A stretch of 64,000 nucleotides of DNA from Romboutsia lituseburensis (GCF_024723825.1 NZ_JANQBQ010000001.1:744001-808000); one strand, 5' to 3'. Positions 35,204 to 45,383 are shown, counted from the first letter of the stretch. A program made the numbers and translations. Notes: generated by a model from the sequence alone, not told the origin.

Positions 35204-36367
35204 TTATAGTTCTCTCGCTCCATTTCCTATGCTTACAGTATAAAAATCTGCATCATACCCTATTAATTCTTTATACCCTTTGCCTACTTTTTTTATAAAA
35301 TCTTCGCTTAATTCCCTTTTAACTATAGATACTGTGCATCCTCCAAATCCAGCTCCTGTCATCCTAGATCCTATCGTAGCCTCATGTCTTAAGGCAAGTT
35401 CTACTAAGGTATCTAACTCTATTCCTGTTACTTCATAATCATTTTTTAATGATGTATGTGAATCATTCATTAACTGCCCAAATTTATATATATCTTTGTT
35501 TTGCAAAGCTTTAACAGCTTTTAAAGTTCTTTGATTCTCGTAGACAGCATGTCTTGCTCTCTTGACTCTAGTGTTATCTCTAATTAAATGCTTATTGTTT
35601 TCAAACTCTTCTTCACTTAGTTCGCCTAATGACTTTATATTAAGTTTTGTTTTAAGCTCTTTTAATGCAGTTTCACATTCATTTCTTCTTTCATTGTATT
35701 TAGAATCTGCTAATCCTCTTCTCTTATTAGTATTAGCAATTATAATCACTTCTTTAGTTAAATCAACTGGAGTGTATATATAATCCAAAGTGTTACAATC
35801 TAATAAAATCGCACTATTTTCTCTACCCATACCTATTGCAAATTGATCCATTATACCACAATTAACACCTATAAATTTATTTTCAGCCTCTTGAGCAAAC
35901 TTTACTAAATCTAATCTATCTATATTAAAATTAAATAATTCATCTATCATAACCCCCATTAAAAGTTCTATGGATGCTGATGATGAAAGGCCTGCACCAT
36001 TTGGTATATTTCCAAATACAACCATATCAAATCCACAATCTATACTGTAACCATGTTTACTTAAAACATCTATAACCCCCTTTGGATAATTTGACCAATT
36101 GTGCTTTTCTTCATTTTTTAAATTATCTATATTAAAACTTATTATACCTAAATCATCAAAATTTTTAGAGTACATTCTAATTAATTTATCATCTCTTAAT
36201 TTTATTGCTCCATATGTTCCAAAACTTAATGCACAAGGAAAGACATTTCCACCATTATAATCAGTATGCTCACCTATTAAGTTTACTCTTCCTGGTGAGA
36301 AAAAAACTCGGATATCATTATCACTCCCATAAACTTTAGTAAAAATTCGAATCATATTTTCTTTCAT
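35204..36367 (-). CDS. galK: Galactokinase
   Basis: 387 residues, GHMP kinase. The galactokinase signature GRVNLIGEHTDYNGG is near residue 27, the ATP loop is NIPNGAGLSSSASIELL (PxGxGLSSSA), and the C-terminal motif GSRMTGAGFGGC is intact. It phosphorylates galactose at C1. It is the first gene of the gal operon, preceded by a candidate promoter at 36423-36451. AAGGGG precedes the ATG. Confidence 0.95.
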   Translation of the reverse strand: MKENMIRIFTKVYGSDNDIRVFFSPGRVNLIGEHTDYNGGNVFPCALSFGTYGAIKLRDDKLIRMYSKNFDDLGIISFNIDNLKNEEKHNWSNYPKGVIDVLSKHGYSIDCGFDMVVFGNIPNGAGLSSSASIELLMGVMIDELFNFNIDRLDLVKFAQEAENKFIGVNCGIMDQFAIGMGRENSAILLDCNTLDYIYTPVDLTKEVIIIANTNKRRGLADSKYNERRNECETALKELKTKLNIKSLGELSEEEFENNKHLIRDNTRVKRARHAVYENQRTLKAVKALQNKDIYKFGQLMNDSHTSLKNDYEVTGIELDTLVELALRHEATIGSRMTGAGFGGCTVSIVKRELSEDFIKKVGKGYKELIGYDADFYTVSIGNGAREL

Positions 36368-36422
36368 TTTTTACTTCCCCTTTTTTAAATTTTTATCATT
36401 ATATTTATATATTAGCAGAGTA

Positions 36423-36451
36423 TAATTACCGCAACAATAACGTTTTCTCAA
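36423..36451 (-). promoter_or_regulatory. Candidate gal operon promoter with a possible LacI/GalR-type operator
   Basis: On the minus strand TTGAGA, 17 bp, TAATTA can serve as -35/-10. The spacer contains AAAACGTTATT, a CG-centred imperfect palindrome like the sites of LacI/GalR proteins. The LacI-family regulator at 44005 might act here. The evidence is weak. Confidence 0.35.
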
Positions 36452-36502
36452 TTATAAGTAAATCTATTTATTTTTTACTTTTTTTTACTAAATTTATATA
36501 CA

Positions 36503-36535
36503 AAAAACACCTTAAAATATGTTTTAAGGTGTTTT
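36503..36535 (-). terminator. Terminator of the hydrogenase operon
   Basis: The stem AAAACACCTTAAAA/TTTTAAGGTGTTTT with a 4-nt loop, directly following hydF. Confidence 0.9.
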
Positions 36536-36538
36536 CAT

Positions 36539-37738
36539 TTATATATTATCAACTTTAAATATTTCAACACTTTTTTCTAATATATTAGTAAAGTATGCTA
36601 TAACTAAGCCATAGTTAGTTATAGGTATATTCCTTTCTTTACACTTTTCAATCTTTTGAATTACACTTTTTCTATTTACCATACAAGCTCCACAGTGTAT
36701 TACAAAATCATAAGAATCTAGATCTTGTGCAAAATCATAACCAACTTTAAAGTCAAACTCTAGCTTTCCTTTAGCAATTTTCTCTAGCATCTTTGGTATT
36801 TTAACTCTGCCTATATCTTCATGACTTACATTATGAGTACAACTTTCACAAATAAGAATTTTTTGGCCTGGTTTTAAACTCTTTAGTCTTCTAGCTCCAT
36901 CTAAAAAATCTTTTAATTCTCCTTTTTGTCTTGCAAATAATATAGAAAAGCTTGTAAGTTTTAAATCTTCTGGTATTATTTCCTCTACTTGTTTAAATGC
37001 CTGAGAATCAGTTATAACTAGATCAATATCTTTTAATTCATCTAAGGCTTGTGTAAGTTCTGTATCTCTTACTACATATGTTTTTATTCCATGATCTAGG
37101 CAATCTCTAATAACCTGAACCTGAGGAAGTATTATCCTTCCCTTAGGAGCTTCTGAGTCTATCGGAACTACTAATATTACTTTTGCACCATATTCTAATA
37201 AATCACCTACAATAGGTTTCTCCTCTTCTTCTTTCTCTAAATTTTTTATCAATATTTCTCTTAAAAATTCTATATTAGTATTTTTTTTAGCAGATATAAA
37301 TATAGAATTTTTAAATGTACCTTCTAAATTTTTTATTTCTTCTTTACTTAATTCATCTACTTTATTTATCACTAATAAATGACTTAAATTATATTTGTTA
37401 GCTTCTTTTTTCCATACCTTATAAGTATCCAAATCTGGATTTTTCCCATCTAATACGTATATAGAAAAATCTAATCTTTTCATATACTCATAGCTTTTTT
37501 TAATTCTTATAGAACCTAATTGACTTTTGTCTTCAAGTCCTGCTGTATCAATTAAAAGAACTGGACCAAACGGAATTAATTCCATAGCTTTTTGTACTGG
37601 ATCAGTTGTTGTTCCTTCAACATTTGAAACTAATGAAACTTCTTGCCCCAATATTTTATTCATTAAAGATGACTTTCCACTATTTGTATTTCCATATATT
37701 CCTATATGCTTTCTATTTCCATTTGGAGTACTATTCAT
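36539..37738 (-). CDS. hydF: [FeFe]-hydrogenase maturation GTPase HydF
   Basis: 399 residues. The N-terminal GTPase has P-loop GNTNSGKSSLMN, DTAGLED and NKVD. The C-terminal scaffold has the Fe-S ligands CTHNVSHEDIGR (CxH) and HCGAC (HCxxC). HydF receives the 2Fe subcluster built by HydE and HydG and delivers it to the apo-hydrogenase. It is the last gene of hydA-hydE-hydG-hydF and starts 9 nt after hydG. Confidence 0.95.
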   Translation of the reverse strand: MNSTPNGNRKHIGIYGNTNSGKSSLMNKILGQEVSLVSNVEGTTTDPVQKAMELIPFGPVLLIDTAGLEDKSQLGSIRIKKSYEYMKRLDFSIYVLDGKNPDLDTYKVWKKEANKYNLSHLLVINKVDELSKEEIKNLEGTFKNSIFISAKKNTNIEFLREILIKNLEKEEEEKPIVGDLLEYGAKVILVVPIDSEAPKGRIILPQVQVIRDCLDHGIKTYVVRDTELTQALDELKDIDLVITDSQAFKQVEEIIPEDLKLTSFSILFARQKGELKDFLDGARRLKSLKPGQKILICESCTHNVSHEDIGRVKIPKMLEKIAKGKLEFDFKVGYDFAQDLDSYDFVIHCGACMVNRKSVIQKIEKCKERNIPITNYGLVIAYFTNILEKSVEIFKVDNI

Positions 37739-37747
37739 ATACGCCTC

Positions 37748-39124
37748 CTATATATAAAAATCTCTTTTACCAAATTGCATTTTTTCTAAACTCTCTTTAG
37801 TATAATTTTTAATATCTTCTCTTTGAATATTTTCAACCTCAGAATTTATTATTTGCTGTGCTTTTTCATATAATTCTTTATCTCCATAATCTAATGTGAA
37901 TTCTTGTAATGTCATTATAGCATTTGGCTCACAAACATATTTTATATTACCTGACTTTGCAAGTTGCATAAATCTATCTCCAGTTCTACCTTTTCTATAG
38001 CAGGCTGTACAATAACTAGGTATATATCCATCGTCTAATAGCTCTTTTAATATTTCAATTGGACTTCTTTCATCATTTGTTTTAAATTGTTTAATATCTC
38101 TACCTTCTTCTCTTTCCTTATACCCTCCAACTCCAGTTGAAGAACCAGCAGATATTTGACTTACTCCATATTTTAATAGTTCCTTTCTCATAGCTGGTGT
38201 TTCTCTAGTTGATAGTATAAGTCCTGTAAAAGGTAGGGCTATTCTAAGTATAGCTACTATTTTTTTAAACATTTTATCATCTAATAAGTATGGATAGCTT
38301 TCTAAATTAACACCACTTGCTTCTTGAAGTCTTGGTACTGATATAGTGTGGAATCCAACTCCATATTTTTCTTCTAAATGGTTGTTGTGCATCATTAAAC
38401 TCAATACTTCAAATCTAGGGTCTGAAAGTCCAAATAAAACTCCAGCTCCAACATCATCTATCCCAGCTTCCATAGCTCTATCAAAAGATGTTAAATGATA
38501 ATTGTAGTCACCTTTTATTGATTTTGGATGCATTTGTTCATAAGTAGGTTGATGATAAGTTTCTTGGAATAGTATATATGTACCTATACCTTTTTTGTTT
38601 AACAGTTTATAATTTTCTACAGTTGTAGCTGCTATATTTACATTTACTCTTCTTATTTCTCCATTTGCATTTTGAGTCTTATATATAGTATCTAGGCATT
38701 CTAAAACATAGTCTATAGTGGTATTAACTGGGTCCTCTCCAAGTTCTAGTGCTAACCTTTTATGCCCCATTTGTTCAAGAATTTTTACTTCTTGTGCAAC
38801 TTCTTCCATTGTAAGTTTTCTTCTTAGGAATTTATTGTCTCTTTTATATCCGCAATAAACACAGTTATTTACACAATAGTCACTTACATAAAGAGGTGCA
38901 AATACAACTATTCTTTTTCCATAAATATCTTTTTTTATTTCTCCAGCTAATGAGTATATCTCATTTAAATCTTTTTCATCTTCTGCTTGAAGTAATACTG
39001 CTATGTCTTCATAAGATAGTCCGTCTCTTTTTTTAGCTTTTTCAAGTACACTTTTAATTTCATTATTTGATGGACATTTTGTTTTTTCTAAAATTGCATA
39101 TATATGATTGTGGTTTATAAACAT
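37748..39124 (-). CDS. hydG: [FeFe]-hydrogenase maturase HydG (radical SAM tyrosine lyase)
   Basis: 458 residues. The radical SAM cluster CVNNCVYCGY (CxxxCxxC) is near residue 85, and the second C-terminal Fe-S site lies in YCTACYRKGRTGD (CxxCx~22C type, with the third Cys in KYVCEPNA). HydG cleaves tyrosine to make the CO and CN ligands of the H-cluster. GGTIY-like ThiH relatives lack the C-terminal cluster seen here. AAGGAG precedes the ATG. Confidence 0.95.
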   Translation of the reverse strand: MFINHNHIYAILEKTKCPSNNEIKSVLEKAKKRDGLSYEDIAVLLQAEDEKDLNEIYSLAGEIKKDIYGKRIVVFAPLYVSDYCVNNCVYCGYKRDNKFLRRKLTMEEVAQEVKILEQMGHKRLALELGEDPVNTTIDYVLECLDTIYKTQNANGEIRRVNVNIAATTVENYKLLNKKGIGTYILFQETYHQPTYEQMHPKSIKGDYNYHLTSFDRAMEAGIDDVGAGVLFGLSDPRFEVLSLMMHNNHLEEKYGVGFHTISVPRLQEASGVNLESYPYLLDDKMFKKIVAILRIALPFTGLILSTRETPAMRKELLKYGVSQISAGSSTGVGGYKEREEGRDIKQFKTNDERSPIEILKELLDDGYIPSYCTACYRKGRTGDRFMQLAKSGNIKYVCEPNAIMTLQEFTLDYGDKELYEKAQQIINSEVENIQREDIKNYTKESLEKMQFGKRDFYI

Positions 39125-39139
39125 ATAAAAAACTCCTTT

Positions 39140-40189
39140 TTATTTTATAAAATCTATATTATCGCCTCTGTTAACTTCAACTTCAAATCCAGCTTCTTTA
39201 ACTTTTTCTTCGATTAATTTTCTATACTCTGCATCTTCATCAAGTATATATGCCTTATCATTATATAAAGAGTATTTTTTTCTAACACTCATGGGAGATA
39301 AATTAGGCATTATAACATTTCCTCCTGCTTTTAGACCTGCATTTCTTCCATTTTTATCAATACTAGATAGCGCTGTTGTAGCTGGTAGTAGTACTTTAGG
39401 TAGTAGTAGCCTAACTATTGCTAAACAAATAACTGTTTTTTCTAAACTACCATGGTTATATTCCTTAAGTGGTGTATCTTTATGTGGTATAAAAGGTCCT
39501 ATCCCACACATTGCAGGTTCAAATTTTTTTACAAAAATCAAATCATTTACTAAATCTTCATTAGTCTGATTTGGTATACCAACCATAAATCCAGCTCCAG
39601 CTTGATACCCTATCTCCTTTAAATTGCTTAAACAATTAAATCTTTCTTCAAAGGGCTCGCCTGGATGTATAGATTCGTAAAGTTCTTTCGATGCACTTTC
39701 ATGTCTTAATAAATATCTATCCGCACCTGCTTCAAATAAATTTTTATAAGATTCATAACTCCTTTCACCTAAAGATAGCGTTATTGCATTTTCAGGAAAC
39801 TCTCTTTTTATAGCTTTAATAATTTTTATCATAATTTCATCACTATAATAAGCATCTTCCCCACCTTGAAGTACAAATGTTTTATATCCTAATTTATCGC
39901 CTTTTCTTACACACTCTAAAACATCATCCATGTCTAATCTATATCTTTGAGCATTTTTATTACTACGTCTAAGACCACAATAAAGACAATCTTTTTTACA
40001 AAAACTTGTAAGTTCTATCAGACCTCTTAAATATACTTTATTTGAGTAATATTTCATTCTAGTATCATGAGCTTTACTTATTAAATAATCTATTTCTCCT
40101 TCATTTATATTATCTAACAAGTAAAGAAGCTCTTTTTTACTAGCACTATTTTCTTCATACAACTTATTAATTATATCTTTTACATTCAT
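39140..40189 (-). CDS. hydE: [FeFe]-hydrogenase maturase HydE (radical SAM)
   Basis: 349 residues. The radical SAM motif is FCKKDCLYCGLR (CxxxCxxC) near residue 63. Conserved FVLQGGEDAYYSDE and LRHESASKELYESIHPG belong to the HydE/BioB-like family. HydE supplies the dithiomethylamine bridge precursor of the 2Fe subcluster, using the complex made by HydG. It follows hydA with a 51-nt gap and has an AGGAG ribosome site. Confidence 0.94.
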   Translation of the reverse strand: MNVKDIINKLYEENSASKKELLYLLDNINEGEIDYLISKAHDTRMKYYSNKVYLRGLIELTSFCKKDCLYCGLRRSNKNAQRYRLDMDDVLECVRKGDKLGYKTFVLQGGEDAYYSDEIMIKIIKAIKREFPENAITLSLGERSYESYKNLFEAGADRYLLRHESASKELYESIHPGEPFEERFNCLSNLKEIGYQAGAGFMVGIPNQTNEDLVNDLIFVKKFEPAMCGIGPFIPHKDTPLKEYNHGSLEKTVICLAIVRLLLPKVLLPATTALSSIDKNGRNAGLKAGGNVIMPNLSPMSVRKKYSLYNDKAYILDEDAEYRKLIEEKVKEAGFEVEVNRGDNIDFIK

Positions 40190-40240
40190 ACATTTCTCCT
40201 ACTTTAGTTTTGTTGATTAACTCTTCCTTAAAACTTATAA

Positions 40241-41698
40241 TTAGATAGCATCTTGACTTTCATCATTGACTTTGTCAACTTTTTTATTAACTCTTCCAAG
40301 CATATGATATTTTGACTCAAACTCTGTATGTAAAAGCTCATGAGATTTATGAGATAGGGGTTTTTCAAAAAATTCTTCGTAAGCCTTGATAACATCTGGA
40401 TTTTCATGACTACATTTAATTTTAATACCGGCGTCCTTATTATATAATCCATCAATACGCTTTAATCTCATTTCATCTGTAACTCTTTTTTTAGGCTGTT
40501 TAGGTTGTCCAGCTCCACCTATACATCCACCCTTACAAGTCATAACCTCTATAAAATGATAACTTACTTCTTTTGATTTTAATTTCTCTATTAAAGCTTC
40601 TGCATTTTTAGTAGTTTGAACAGCGGCTACTTTTATAACTTTTTCATCTATTTGTAATACAGCTTCTTTAACTCCTTCAAGCCCTCTAACCGGTTTAAAA
40701 TCTAGCAATTCCTTCGTTGGTCTTTGTCCAGTTAATATGTTGTATGCCGTTCTAACAGCAGCTTCCATAACACCGCCTGTATTACCAAATATAATACCTG
40801 CTCCACTACCTAATCCCATAATATTATCAAATTGACTCCCATTTAGAGATTCAAAGTCTATATTTTCTTCCTTTATCCATTTAGCTAATTCTTTTGTTGT
40901 TATTATGTAATCATTATCTCTTAAACCATCTATATTATTAAACCTACTAGAATCATTCATTTCAGGTCTTTTTATTTCATATTTTTTTGATGTACAAGGT
41001 GTTATAGTTACATTAACTATTTTGGATGGGTCTATATTTTCTTTTTTAGCAAAGTAAGTTTTTATAGCCGCACCTTGTATACCTATTGGACTCTTTGTTG
41101 TTGATAAATTAGGTATAAATTCAGGGTAAAATGTCTCGACATATTTAACCCAAGATGGACAACAACTTGTAAACTGCGGTAGATTTTCACTTTTATTTAA
41201 TATTCTATCTATTAGTTCATTTGCTTCTTCCATTATCGTCATATCCGCTCCAAATGTTATGTCAAACACATAATCTCCGCCTAGCCTTCTAAGAGATTCT
41301 ACCATTTTGTCTTCAACGTATGATCCTACTTCGTACCCAAATTCTTCACCTAGTGCAACTCTTACAGCTGGTGCTGTATTAAATATAACTATCTTTTTAG
41401 GGTTTTGTATTTCTTCTTTAACTTTTTGATAATCTTCAACTTGTGTAATTGCTTGAGTTGGACATACAACCGCACATTGTCCACAATGTATACATATAGC
41501 TAAATCATTTGTTTCTTCTAAATTAAATCTATTCGCTACTGCTATTTCATTATCACAAGTTCTTTTACACAATCCACATTTTATACATTTATCATAGTCA
41601 ATTTGAATTGCTGGATTATCTAGTTCAACAGGAACAACCTTTTCTGTAAATAAATGTTTCATAAATTTTGTTACCTTGCCTTTCATGTTGTTTTGCAT
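40241..41698 (-). CDS. hydA: [FeFe]-hydrogenase (monomeric, two ferredoxin-type clusters, M2-like)
   Basis: 485 residues. The N-terminal 2x[4Fe-4S] ferredoxin domain is CIKCGLCKRTC and CIHCGQCAVVCP. The H-cluster motifs are TSCCPSWVKY (L1), TPCTSKKYE (L2) and MTCKGGCIGGAG (L3). The C-terminal tail lacks extra NADH or NuoG domains, so it is a compact ferredoxin-linked enzyme producing or taking up H2. The first ATG (41698) has little ribosome site; a later ATG at residue 13 after AAGG is possible. It is the first gene of the hyd operon and is followed in order by hydE, hydG and hydF. Confidence 0.95.
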   Translation of the reverse strand: MQNNMKGKVTKFMKHLFTEKVVPVELDNPAIQIDYDKCIKCGLCKRTCDNEIAVANRFNLEETNDLAICIHCGQCAVVCPTQAITQVEDYQKVKEEIQNPKKIVIFNTAPAVRVALGEEFGYEVGSYVEDKMVESLRRLGGDYVFDITFGADMTIMEEANELIDRILNKSENLPQFTSCCPSWVKYVETFYPEFIPNLSTTKSPIGIQGAAIKTYFAKKENIDPSKIVNVTITPCTSKKYEIKRPEMNDSSRFNNIDGLRDNDYIITTKELAKWIKEENIDFESLNGSQFDNIMGLGSGAGIIFGNTGGVMEAAVRTAYNILTGQRPTKELLDFKPVRGLEGVKEAVLQIDEKVIKVAAVQTTKNAEALIEKLKSKEVSYHFIEVMTCKGGCIGGAGQPKQPKKRVTDEMRLKRIDGLYNKDAGIKIKCSHENPDVIKAYEEFFEKPLSHKSHELLHTEFESKYHMLGRVNKKVDKVNDESQDAI

Positions 41699-41783
41699 CT
41701 TTATGCTTTTAATGTCATTTAATTAAAACAAATTTATCTTTTTACATTTTATTTCTATACCCATTTTTATTTTTAAATAACAA

Positions 41784-41820
41784 AACCTCACAATTAAAAT
41801 TTAATTTTAATTGTGAGGTT
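41784..41820 (-). terminator. Terminator of the GH42 gene
   Basis: The stem AACCTCACAATTAAAAT with its complement and a 3-nt loop lies just downstream of the beta-galactosidase gene, separating it from the hydrogenase operon. Confidence 0.9.
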
Positions 41821-41848
41821 TAATAGTTATTTTACTAAAATGATATTA

Positions 41849-43804
41849 TTATAGGGTTTCAACAACTTTAGCTTCATATGGATTTAATTTTGTATTTTGT
41901 AGCATTTGAGTTTTCGAAGTATGATTCATAATAAAATATCTTTCACTATCATTTACTTGCCTTTTAACTACTTCTACACCTTTTGGAGATTTTAAAGTTT
42001 CAATATTAGCTTCTTTTAATATTTTATTTGCTAAATTATCCATTATATTTTCATCTACACCACTACCTATGTAGTAAACTTTCCCACCTTCATATTCATT
42101 TAAAGTTATCGCACTTAATTCTTCAAAAAATTCTTCATTATATCTAAATAAAGTTTTTGCTGTTGTTGTTTTTATTAAGTCTCTAAATACTGTTGCTGTT
42201 CCTTTCATAGTTTCAAACTCATTTAATCCAATGAGCTCTATACTTTGATTTTCTTGGAATGCCTCTATTTCCTCAACATATCCTCCTATAAAATCAGTAA
42301 AGTTAATTGGATTAAACTTACCTAACTCTAAATTATTATAATAGTCTTTAACTCCATTCCTAAAGCTTATTACAACAGTTTTTCCTTGACTAGCAAAAGT
42401 TCTCATACGTTCTTGAACTTCTTTTTTATGCACAATCATAACAGGCACTAGTAAAATTTCATATTCACTAAATTCTGAATATGATGGAATTACATCTATA
42501 ACTAAATTATTTTCATAAAAAGGTCTATGTAGCCTGTATACTTCATTTTTATAATCCATTAAAACACTTTGCCTTTGTATTCTAAAGGAAGCCATTGATT
42601 CAAAATCATAAATTAAAGCTATCTTAGCATCTATTTTAGAATTTATAATTACTTCATTTGATTTCATCTCATGAAAAAAACTTTTTACTTCATAAAACTT
42701 CCTTCTTTTTATGTTATCTTGGTCTAGTATTCCATAGCAATACTGTTCAGCTCCTTTAGTAGCACCTCTATATCTAAAATACATTAAAGAATTACATCCA
42801 CGAGCTATTGCCTGATAAGACCACATCTTAGCTTGACCTGGTCTTGGAAGATATCCTATAACATCATGACCTTGAGCCCCCATTATAGCTTCTGTTATCC
42901 AAAAATTTTTCTTTTTTGCACCTCTCATAAAATCTAGCCCACAAGCGATTTCATGTGGTGGTATAGGATTTGCTTGTCCTCCCCATACAGGATAATTATT
43001 ATATGCTACTACATCTATATGTTTTGCTACTTTTGAAAAATCAAAACTCTTATCAAAATAACCACCAGAAAAATCATGAATTACAACTACATCTACTCCA
43101 ATTGTTTCTTTTAATGTATCAACTTGAAGTTTTGCATACTTTTCAATGCTTAAAGATCTGAATCTTTCCCATTCTATCCTAAGACTAGGATTATGAGTTG
43201 TTATAGTTTTTGTTGGTAAAGGTATCTCATCAAATTCATTATAAGCTTGAGACCAAAAAATTGTTCCCCAAGTTTCATTTAATTTCTTTATATCATTGTT
43301 GTAGACTTTTTTTAAGTACGCTCTAAATTCTTTTTCACAATTGCTACAATAGCAAACATCACTACCTTCATGGCCAAATTCATTATCAATTTGCCATGCA
43401 ATAATATTTTTTTCATCTTTATAATGAGTTGCAAGCTTTGTTATTATTTTTTTAGAGTATTCTATATAGGTTTTACTATTAAAGCAATACTGTCTTCTTC
43501 CTCCAAATACTCTTTTTTTATTATTCTCAAATTCAGATAGAACATCAGGGTGTTTTTTAGCTAGCCATGCAGGTATTGTAGCTGTTGGTGTGCCAAATAT
43601 TACTTTTAATCTTTTATCTTTTGCCTTTTTTATAATATTATCAAAGTATGAAAAATCATAATTTCCCTCTATACTCTCCATCATATGCCAAGCAAATTCC
43701 CCTATTCTTATTACGTTGGCTCCTAATTCTATTATGTTTTCTAAATCATTATCTGTCATACATTCATTCCACTGTTCCGGATAATAATCCACCCCTAAAT
43801 ACAT
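41849..43804 (-). CDS. Beta-galactosidase, glycoside hydrolase family 42
   Basis: 651 residues, no signal peptide. The A-domain TIM barrel has GVDYYPEQWN at the start, RIGEFAWHMMES, the acid/base IIAWQIDNEFGH (NE pair, near residue 145) and the nucleophile Glu in NFWITEAIMG near residue 305. The metal-site cysteines CYCSNCEKEF are present. It hydrolyses terminal beta-galactosides intracellularly; the Leloir genes are 5 kb downstream. The upstream LacI-family regulator is probably its controller. AAGGGG precedes the ATG. Confidence 0.93.
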   Translation of the reverse strand: MYLGVDYYPEQWNECMTDNDLENIIELGANVIRIGEFAWHMMESIEGNYDFSYFDNIIKKAKDKRLKVIFGTPTATIPAWLAKKHPDVLSEFENNKKRVFGGRRQYCFNSKTYIEYSKKIITKLATHYKDEKNIIAWQIDNEFGHEGSDVCYCSNCEKEFRAYLKKVYNNDIKKLNETWGTIFWSQAYNEFDEIPLPTKTITTHNPSLRIEWERFRSLSIEKYAKLQVDTLKETIGVDVVVIHDFSGGYFDKSFDFSKVAKHIDVVAYNNYPVWGGQANPIPPHEIACGLDFMRGAKKKNFWITEAIMGAQGHDVIGYLPRPGQAKMWSYQAIARGCNSLMYFRYRGATKGAEQYCYGILDQDNIKRRKFYEVKSFFHEMKSNEVIINSKIDAKIALIYDFESMASFRIQRQSVLMDYKNEVYRLHRPFYENNLVIDVIPSYSEFSEYEILLVPVMIVHKKEVQERMRTFASQGKTVVISFRNGVKDYYNNLELGKFNPINFTDFIGGYVEEIEAFQENQSIELIGLNEFETMKGTATVFRDLIKTTTAKTLFRYNEEFFEELSAITLNEYEGGKVYYIGSGVDENIMDNLANKILKEANIETLKSPKGVEVVKRQVNDSERYFIMNHTSKTQMLQNTKLNPYEAKVVETL

Positions 43805-43841
43805 TTTACAATTCCCCTTTATATTTGTTTTTTACACTTAA

Positions 43842-43870
43842 ATGTTAGCACACTAATAAGCTTGAGCCAA
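43842..43870 (-). promoter_or_regulatory. Candidate promoter of the beta-galactosidase gene
   Basis: On the minus strand TTGGCT, 17-bp spacer, TAACAT. The spacer/-10 contains TTAGTGTGCTAA, a TTAG-N4-CTAA palindrome that could be an operator for the LacI-family regulator. The start codon is about 38 nt downstream of the -10. Confidence 0.5.
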
Positions 43871-43960
43871 TATTTTTTAGTATAATTTTACTATATTTTA
43901 TATTTTTTTAACTAAATTTAGTATTTAAGTTTTTATTTAAATTTTATGTATTTATACATA

Positions 43961-43997
43961 AAAAATAGCAACTAAACAAAATTAGTTGCTATTTTTT
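43961..43997 (-). terminator. Terminator of the LacI regulator gene
   Basis: The stem AAAAATAGCAACTAA/TTAGTTGCTATTTTT with a 6-nt loop and flanking T-tract, directly after the regulator stop codon. Confidence 0.9.
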
Positions 43998-44004
43998 ATT
44001 ACAT

Positions 44005-45030
44005 TTATATTATACTTTTTGTACTTTTTCTAATTACTAGTTCACTAGGTATTATAACTTTTTTACAATATTTTCTACTTTTATTTATTTTCTCAATTAT
44101 TAAATCAACTGAAGCACTTGCTAAATGCTCTATATGTACCCTAACAGTTGTAAGCGGTACAATTGTATGCTTAGATGCTATTAAATCATTAAATCCAACT
44201 ATACTAACATCATCCGGAACCTTTATATTATTTTCATATAAAGCTTTAAGTACCCCCGTTGCTATAGTATCATTTCCAACAAAGAAAGCAGTAGGCATAT
44301 TTTCATTACTATTTATAAACTCTATTGTAGATTCATATCCATCCATAGCAGTCATTTCTTTTGTATCTATTATATTTTCTTTTTTATATACTCCTTTAGA
44401 CTTCATATAATCAGTATAGTATCTTAATCTATAATCAAGATTTTTTTCTTTTTTGTTATCTAAAGTCTTTGTACTTCCAATATATCCAATATCACTATGA
44501 CCTAATTCAAACAAATAATCTAGCGCCTTATAAGTCCCTAATTTAAAATTAACTTTAACCGAGTCATAGCGTTGCTCATCTGGTGAAGAATCTAAAAATA
44601 CTATATTGTCACTAATTTCATTCATCATATTTACTTCTTCACCGTTAAATTTACCTATAGCAATTATTCCATTTAGCTTTTCTTCACCTATAAATTTATA
44701 TTCTTTTTCCGATTTATAAACATTTACAACTTCTATTTCATTATCAAAACATTCTCTATCTACTACACTTCTAAGAAGTAAATAGTAAGGATCTTGTAGT
44801 TGTTCACTATGATTATACATCTCAACTATCCCGACTCTTAATTTATTTATTTTAACTTTACTACTACTTTTTCTTTGCTTTAAAGTCTTATATTGCATTT
44901 CTTCTGCAGTTTCAAATATCTTTATTTTAGTTTCATCAGAAACACTAATTGTTGTATCATGGTTTAATACTCTAGAAACAGTACCTACAGATACACCAAC
45001 CTCGTTGGCAATTTCCTTTAATGTAACCAC
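44005..45030 (-). CDS. LacI-family transcriptional regulator
   Basis: 341 residues. The N-terminal HTH is VTLKEIANEVGVSVGTVSRVLNHDTTIS. The periplasmic-binding-protein-like sensor has DDVSIVGFNDLIASKHT and EYGHSDIGYIG-type FELGHSDIGYIG. GTG start after AAAAGGAGG. It lies immediately upstream of the GH42 gene on the same strand, so it most likely represses that gene and perhaps gal genes in response to a galactoside. The insert N-terminal to the sensor is slightly longer than usual. Confidence 0.9.
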   Translation of the reverse strand: MVTLKEIANEVGVSVGTVSRVLNHDTTISVSDETKIKIFETAEEMQYKTLKQRKSSSKVKINKLRVGIVEMYNHSEQLQDPYYLLLRSVVDRECFDNEIEVVNVYKSEKEYKFIGEEKLNGIIAIGKFNGEEVNMMNEISDNIVFLDSSPDEQRYDSVKVNFKLGTYKALDYLFELGHSDIGYIGSTKTLDNKKEKNLDYRLRYYTDYMKSKGVYKKENIIDTKEMTAMDGYESTIEFINSNENMPTAFFVGNDTIATGVLKALYENNIKVPDDVSIVGFNDLIASKHTIVPLTTVRVHIEHLASASVDLIIEKINKSRKYCKKVIIPSELVIRKSTKSII

Positions 45031-45060
45031 CTTTTAACCTCCTTTTCAAAAAAATCAGCT

Positions 45061-45383
45061 CACTTTTATAATCCCCTCTTAAGCATATGTCAATTTTATC
45101 TATTCATTCCCCACTGTAAAATAAATTATCTAATAAAACAATTACTCTAATTTAAATTCAAAACTATAAGAAAACTAATTAACTTCTCTTGTAGTCTCAA
45201 TTATACCTCCGTATAGTAATAAAATAGGGGGTACTATTGTGCCCTGACATTTCTTCTTCTATTTTCTATGTATATTCTACCATAACTTACCTATTGAGTA
45301 AACTTTGCTTGTTTCATACTATAACGTCCATGTATATTAGGCCGTATCAATTATACCTTATATTAATTAAATTTTTACAATAT
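45061..45383. other. Intergenic region without gene
   Basis: This lies between the LacI-family gene and the terminator of the B12 operon. I see two copies of AGGTATAATTGA on the minus strand (about 45195 and 45345) that may be promoter -10 regions. No gene with a ribosome site is visible. It probably holds the regulator promoter. Confidence 0.4.

Noticed and set aside
40228-40455. 75-codon minus-strand open frame overlapping the end of hydA
   Set aside because: It is a shadow in another frame of the hydrogenase gene, without a ribosome site.
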